Of a DNA stretch of 8,308 nucleotides, positions 6,352 through 8,308 are shown in pieces. Origin of the DNA: an uncultured Desulfomonile sp. (GTDB taxonomy: Bacteria > Desulfobacterota > Desulfomonilia > Desulfomonilales > Desulfomonilaceae); NCBI GenBank assembly GCA_937915285.1, contig CALDNG010000131.1:1-8308 (forward strand). The letters are read 5' to 3'. The position numbers were made by a program, and so were the translations under genes. The notes under the pieces were generated by a model that saw only the letters and a program-made list of their open reading frames with translations, had not been told where the DNA came from and made no database searches. Position 1 is the first letter of the stretch. The number at the start of each line of letters is the position of its first letter.

Positions 6352-6381
6352 GGAAAAAAGTTCGTCAGATTCTTTTTTTCC
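6352..6381. repeat. A-tract/T-tract inverted repeat in the glmM-der divergent region
   Basis: GGAAAAAAG (6352-6360) and CTTTTTTTCC (6372-6381) are inverted repeats with an 11-nt gap; one arm has six A and the other seven T. It runs directly into a 10-bp palindrome, TCCACGTGGA (6379-6388). No gene ends here on either strand, so it is probably not a terminator. The A/T tracts could bend DNA. Confidence 0.4.
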
Positions 6382-6393
6382 ACGTGGAGTTGT

Positions 6394-6458
6394 TTCACTA
6401 TAAAAATACATAAACGTATACACTAACAGATCACCAGGACCATTACAACTTTTTTATT
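6394..6458 (+). promoter_or_regulatory. AT-rich segment that may hold an upstream promoter toward der
   Basis: The plus strand contains TTCACT (6394-6399), a 17-bp spacer and TATACA (6417-6422), 4 of 6 matches for each box, plus an isolated TATAAA (6399-6404). These are weak. If used, the transcript would carry about 165 nt before the der ATG, including the G-rich tract at 6479-6526. Confidence 0.25.
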
Positions 6459-6478
6459 TTGTGGCCGGGATGGCCTGA

Positions 6479-6526
6479 GGGCGGGTTTTGGGGGGCTTTA
6501 GGCTTGGGCCTTGGGCTGTTTTCGGG
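6479..6526 (+). other. G-rich tract with quadruplex potential upstream of der
   Basis: Six runs of three or more G lie in 48 bp: 6479-6481, 6483-6485, 6490-6495 (six G), 6506-6508, 6513-6515 and 6524-6526. Gaps are 1, 4, 10, 4 and 8 nt. A tandem CTTGGGC pair (6503-6516) contributes two of them. The runs are on the der coding strand, so a transcript starting upstream would carry them too. One loop is longer than the usual 7-nt rule. Confidence 0.45.
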
Positions 6527-6578
6527 CCGTCGTGTTGTCTCAGGCTTGATATTTAGTCTGCTAATCGTCCTGGCAATA

Positions 6579-6587
6579 TGGTATATA
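6579..6587 (+). promoter_or_regulatory. Candidate extended -10 for a leaderless der transcript
   Basis: TGGTATATA fits the extended -10 form TGnTATAnT in seven of the eight defined positions. Six bases (GCTAAT) then lead to the der ATG at 6594, so the predicted +1 falls on the start codon. No good -35 is present at 16-19 bp, as can occur with extended -10 promoters. The absence of any Shine-Dalgarno before this ATG fits the idea. Confidence 0.35.
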
Positions 6588-6593
6588 GCTAAT

Positions 6594-7958
6594 ATGGCTA
6601 AAAAACATAAGACACTCGTAGCTCTGGTTGGCAGACCGAACGTTGGTAAATCTACCCTGTTCAATGTGTTGACGAGATCACGTAAAGCTCTGGTGGATGA
6701 CACACCTGGTCTTACGAGGGACAGGAACTATGCTGACGCCAGCATTTGGGGCAAGGAGTTCACGGTTATAGACACCGGCGGCTTTGAGCCGACGACTGAC
6801 GATGTTGTACTGTCACAGATGCGTTTCCAGACGATGGTGGCGGTTGATGAGGCTGACATAATAGTGTTCCTCGGGGACGGCAAGGCGGGGCTTAACCCTT
6901 CGGACAACGATATAGTCAGGATATTGCAAAAGGCAAACAAGAACGTCTTCTACGTTGTCAACAAGGTGGATTCCGAAAAACACGAAAATATTTCTTCGGA
7001 TTTCTACGATCTTGGGGTGGACAAGCTCTATGAAATCAGCGCCATGACGGGTTACGGAATGGACGAGTTCCTACAGGATCTCTTGCGTTTCATTCCGGAG
7101 ACTCCCGCTGAGAAGGCGCAGGAGTCTGAGGCCCCCAATGAGCCTGTAAAGGTTGCTGTGGTCGGGCGTCCTAATGTTGGGAAATCGACCCTGGTGAATC
7201 TGCTGCTTGGCGAGGAGAGGCTTGTGGCCAATCCTCAACCCGGAACGACCCGCGACTCGATCGACACTGTTGTAAAAAGGGATGGACGTAATTATTTATT
7301 TATAGATACAGCGGGAGTGCGGCGGCGTTCCAGAATAATAGACAAAATAGAGAAGTATAGCGTTATCAAGGCGTTCAGGAGCATAGACCGTGCTGATATT
7401 GCCATAGTAATGCTTGACGCGCTGGAATCGGTTACTGATCAGGACGCGAGAATAGCCGGTTATGCTTTTGAGAAGTACAGGGGAGTCATACTGGCGTTCA
7501 ACAAATGGGACCTGGCACAGAAGGACTCCAACACCATCAACAAGTATATAGAGAATGCGAGGCTGTCGCTGAAGTTTCTTGATCATGCTCCAATCATAAC
7601 CATATCGGCGCTGAAAGGGACCAGGGCCCCAAAACTTTTCGGATTGATCAATGAGCTTTACACGACATACACCAAAAGGGTTTCCACCGGTGAACTCAAC
7701 AGGTTCCTCGAGGAGGCCGTAGCCAGAAACCCTCCAGGAATGCACAAAAAAACCAAGAGGATAAAAATTTATTACATAACCCAGGCCCAAGCCAAGCCGC
7801 CCACATTTATATTCTTTTCTAACTACCCTGAATCAATACATTTCTCTTATAGGCGGTACCTGGAAAACCAATTGAGAACCTATTTCGGTTTCGGAGGCTC
7901 TCCGCTGAAACTCATATTCAAGAAGAGGGAGAGCAAGACATTAAGACCTGGACATTAG
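6594..7958 (+). CDS. der: Ribosome-assembly GTPase Der (EngA)
   Basis: Der is an essential GTPase with two tandem G domains that acts in assembly of the 50S ribosomal subunit. The 454-aa protein has G domain 1 with GRPNVGKST (13-21), DTGG (60-63), NKVD (123-126) and SA (149-150). G domain 2 has GRPNVGKST (191-199), DTAG (238-241), NKWD (303-306) and SA (338-339). A C-terminal KH-like domain (about 356-446) carries KIYYITQ, KPPTFIFF and HFSYRRYLENQLR. All nucleotide-binding motifs are intact. ATG 6594 gives the normal family start (MAKKHKTLVALVGRPN). The frame is open for a further 60 codons upstream, with a possible TTG at 6459 that would add 45 residues including a hydrophobic stretch; Der is normally soluble, so I reject that start. 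It is followed after 40 bp by rel, probably in one operon. Confidence 0.97.
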   Translation: MAKKHKTLVALVGRPNVGKSTLFNVLTRSRKALVDDTPGLTRDRNYADASIWGKEFTVIDTGGFEPTTDDVVLSQMRFQTMVAVDEADIIVFLGDGKAGLNPSDNDIVRILQKANKNVFYVVNKVDSEKHENISSDFYDLGVDKLYEISAMTGYGMDEFLQDLLRFIPETPAEKAQESEAPNEPVKVAVVGRPNVGKSTLVNLLLGEERLVANPQPGTTRDSIDTVVKRDGRNYLFIDTAGVRRRSRIIDKIEKYSVIKAFRSIDRADIAIVMLDALESVTDQDARIAGYAFEKYRGVILAFNKWDLAQKDSNTINKYIENARLSLKFLDHAPIITISALKGTRAPKLFGLINELYTTYTKRVSTGELNRFLEEAVARNPPGMHKKTKRIKIYYITQAQAKPPTFIFFSNYPESIHFSYRRYLENQLRTYFGFGGSPLKLIFKKRESKTLRPGH

Positions 7959-7998
7959 TTTGCAGGTAAAAAAATTGGATGTGTGACAGCGCTAGGTA

Positions 7999-8308
7999 AT
8001 GGTTGAAACTAGTAATCAGATAGTTCGTTTTGGTGAAATCCAGGACATGGTCAAGTCGTATTATCCTGATGCGGACCTGGATTTAATCCGCGGGGCCTAC
8101 GTATATTCTGCGCGTGTCCATCAGGGACAAACGAGGATGTCAGGAGAGCCCTATTTGTCCCACCCTGTAGCCGTTGCGGGAATACTTGCCCAGATGAAGC
8201 TGGATGAGGCTTCAGTCGCAACCGGTTTACTGCACGACACAGTTGAGGATACCCTTGCCACCACCGAAGAACTCGAGAGATTCTTCGGCCCGGAAATAGC
8301 CACTCTCG
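7999..8308 (+). CDS. rel: RelA/SpoT-family (p)ppGpp synthetase/hydrolase, N-terminal part (cut by window edge)
   Basis: The frame begins at ATG 7999, two codons after an in-frame TAG, and runs 103 codons to the right edge. The visible part is the HD hydrolase domain of long Rel enzymes: TRMSGEPYLSHPVAVAGIL (45-63) with R46 and H55, then TGLLHDTVEDT (75-85) with H79, D80, E83 and D84. All metal- and substrate-binding residues visible here are intact, which points to a hydrolysis-competent Rel or SpoT rather than a degenerate RelA; the rest of the HD domain and the synthetase and regulatory domains lie outside the window. The only Shine-Dalgarno-like AGG is 2 nt from the ATG, too close, so translation may depend on der upstream. 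RelA/SpoT paralogy cannot be settled from this fragment. Confidence 0.94.
   Translation, partial: MVETSNQIVRFGEIQDMVKSYYPDADLDLIRGAYVYSARVHQGQTRMSGEPYLSHPVAVAGILAQMKLDEASVATGLLHDTVEDTLATTEELERFFGPEIATL

Noticed and set aside
6461..6475. GGCCgggatGGCC next to a T-rich run as a terminator
   Set aside because: The T-run precedes the hairpin on the plus strand and A-rich sequence follows on the minus strand, so the polarity is wrong for either direction.
6167..6593. A possible tRNA, SRP RNA or other known structured RNA in the long divergent gap
   Set aside because: I looked for cloverleaf-like pairing and SRP-type sequence on both strands and recognised none.
6443..6703. A minus-strand frame with a Pro/Lys-rich end opposite the der start
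   Set aside because: Its first half is antisense to the der P-loop region, and the Pro-rich tail is simply the complement of the G-rich tract.
7296..7790. A 164-codon open frame on the minus strand
   Set aside because: It is antisense to the second G domain and the KH-like domain of der and has no recognisable motif.

Overview
The window looks like core chromosome of a Gram-negative bacterium, most likely from the former Deltaproteobacteria (Desulfobacterota and relatives). The inference rests on a KDO-pathway enzyme (KdsD, hence LPS), a DksA of proteobacterial type, and a DUF4416 gene directly upstream of yicC, an arrangement I associate with that group. Base composition is fairly even and several genes appear to use TTG starts. 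There is no mobile element, CRISPR array, tRNA or rRNA that I can see. The content is mostly housekeeping, and no obviously new multi-gene system stands out.

Layout. Positions 1-6166 are all minus strand. Read in the direction of transcription they give glmM - kdsD (1-nt gap), then dksA with its own strong RBS and a clear intrinsic terminator at 3265-3302, then a tightly packed run DUF4416 - yicC - rpoZ - rlmB (overlaps or a 9-nt gap). A 130-aa protein of unknown function follows, with a near-consensus sigma70 promoter that places the transcript start on its ATG. The run ends with the signal-peptide end of a secreted protein cut by the left edge. A divergent region of about 430 bp (6167-6593) separates glmM from the plus-strand pair der - rel; rel is cut by the right edge.

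How the genes fit together. GlmM and KdsD supply sugar phosphates for the envelope (GlcN-1-P for UDP-GlcNAc, Ara5P for KDO). RpoZ, DksA and Rel are three parts of the stringent response: omega helps form ppGpp site 1 on RNA polymerase, DksA completes site 2, and Rel makes and degrades ppGpp. RlmB, Der and YicC act on rRNA, ribosome assembly and RNA decay. The window therefore joins growth-rate control, ribosome biogenesis and envelope precursor supply.

Less ordinary points are two candidate leaderless starts with the same -10-to-ATG geometry (the 130-aa gene and der), a hydrophobic open frame and a G-rich tract just upstream of der, an exact 10-bp direct repeat around a possible glmM promoter, a Glu-to-Gln change in the GlmM phosphate-binding motif, and the absence of gmk between yicC and rpoZ.
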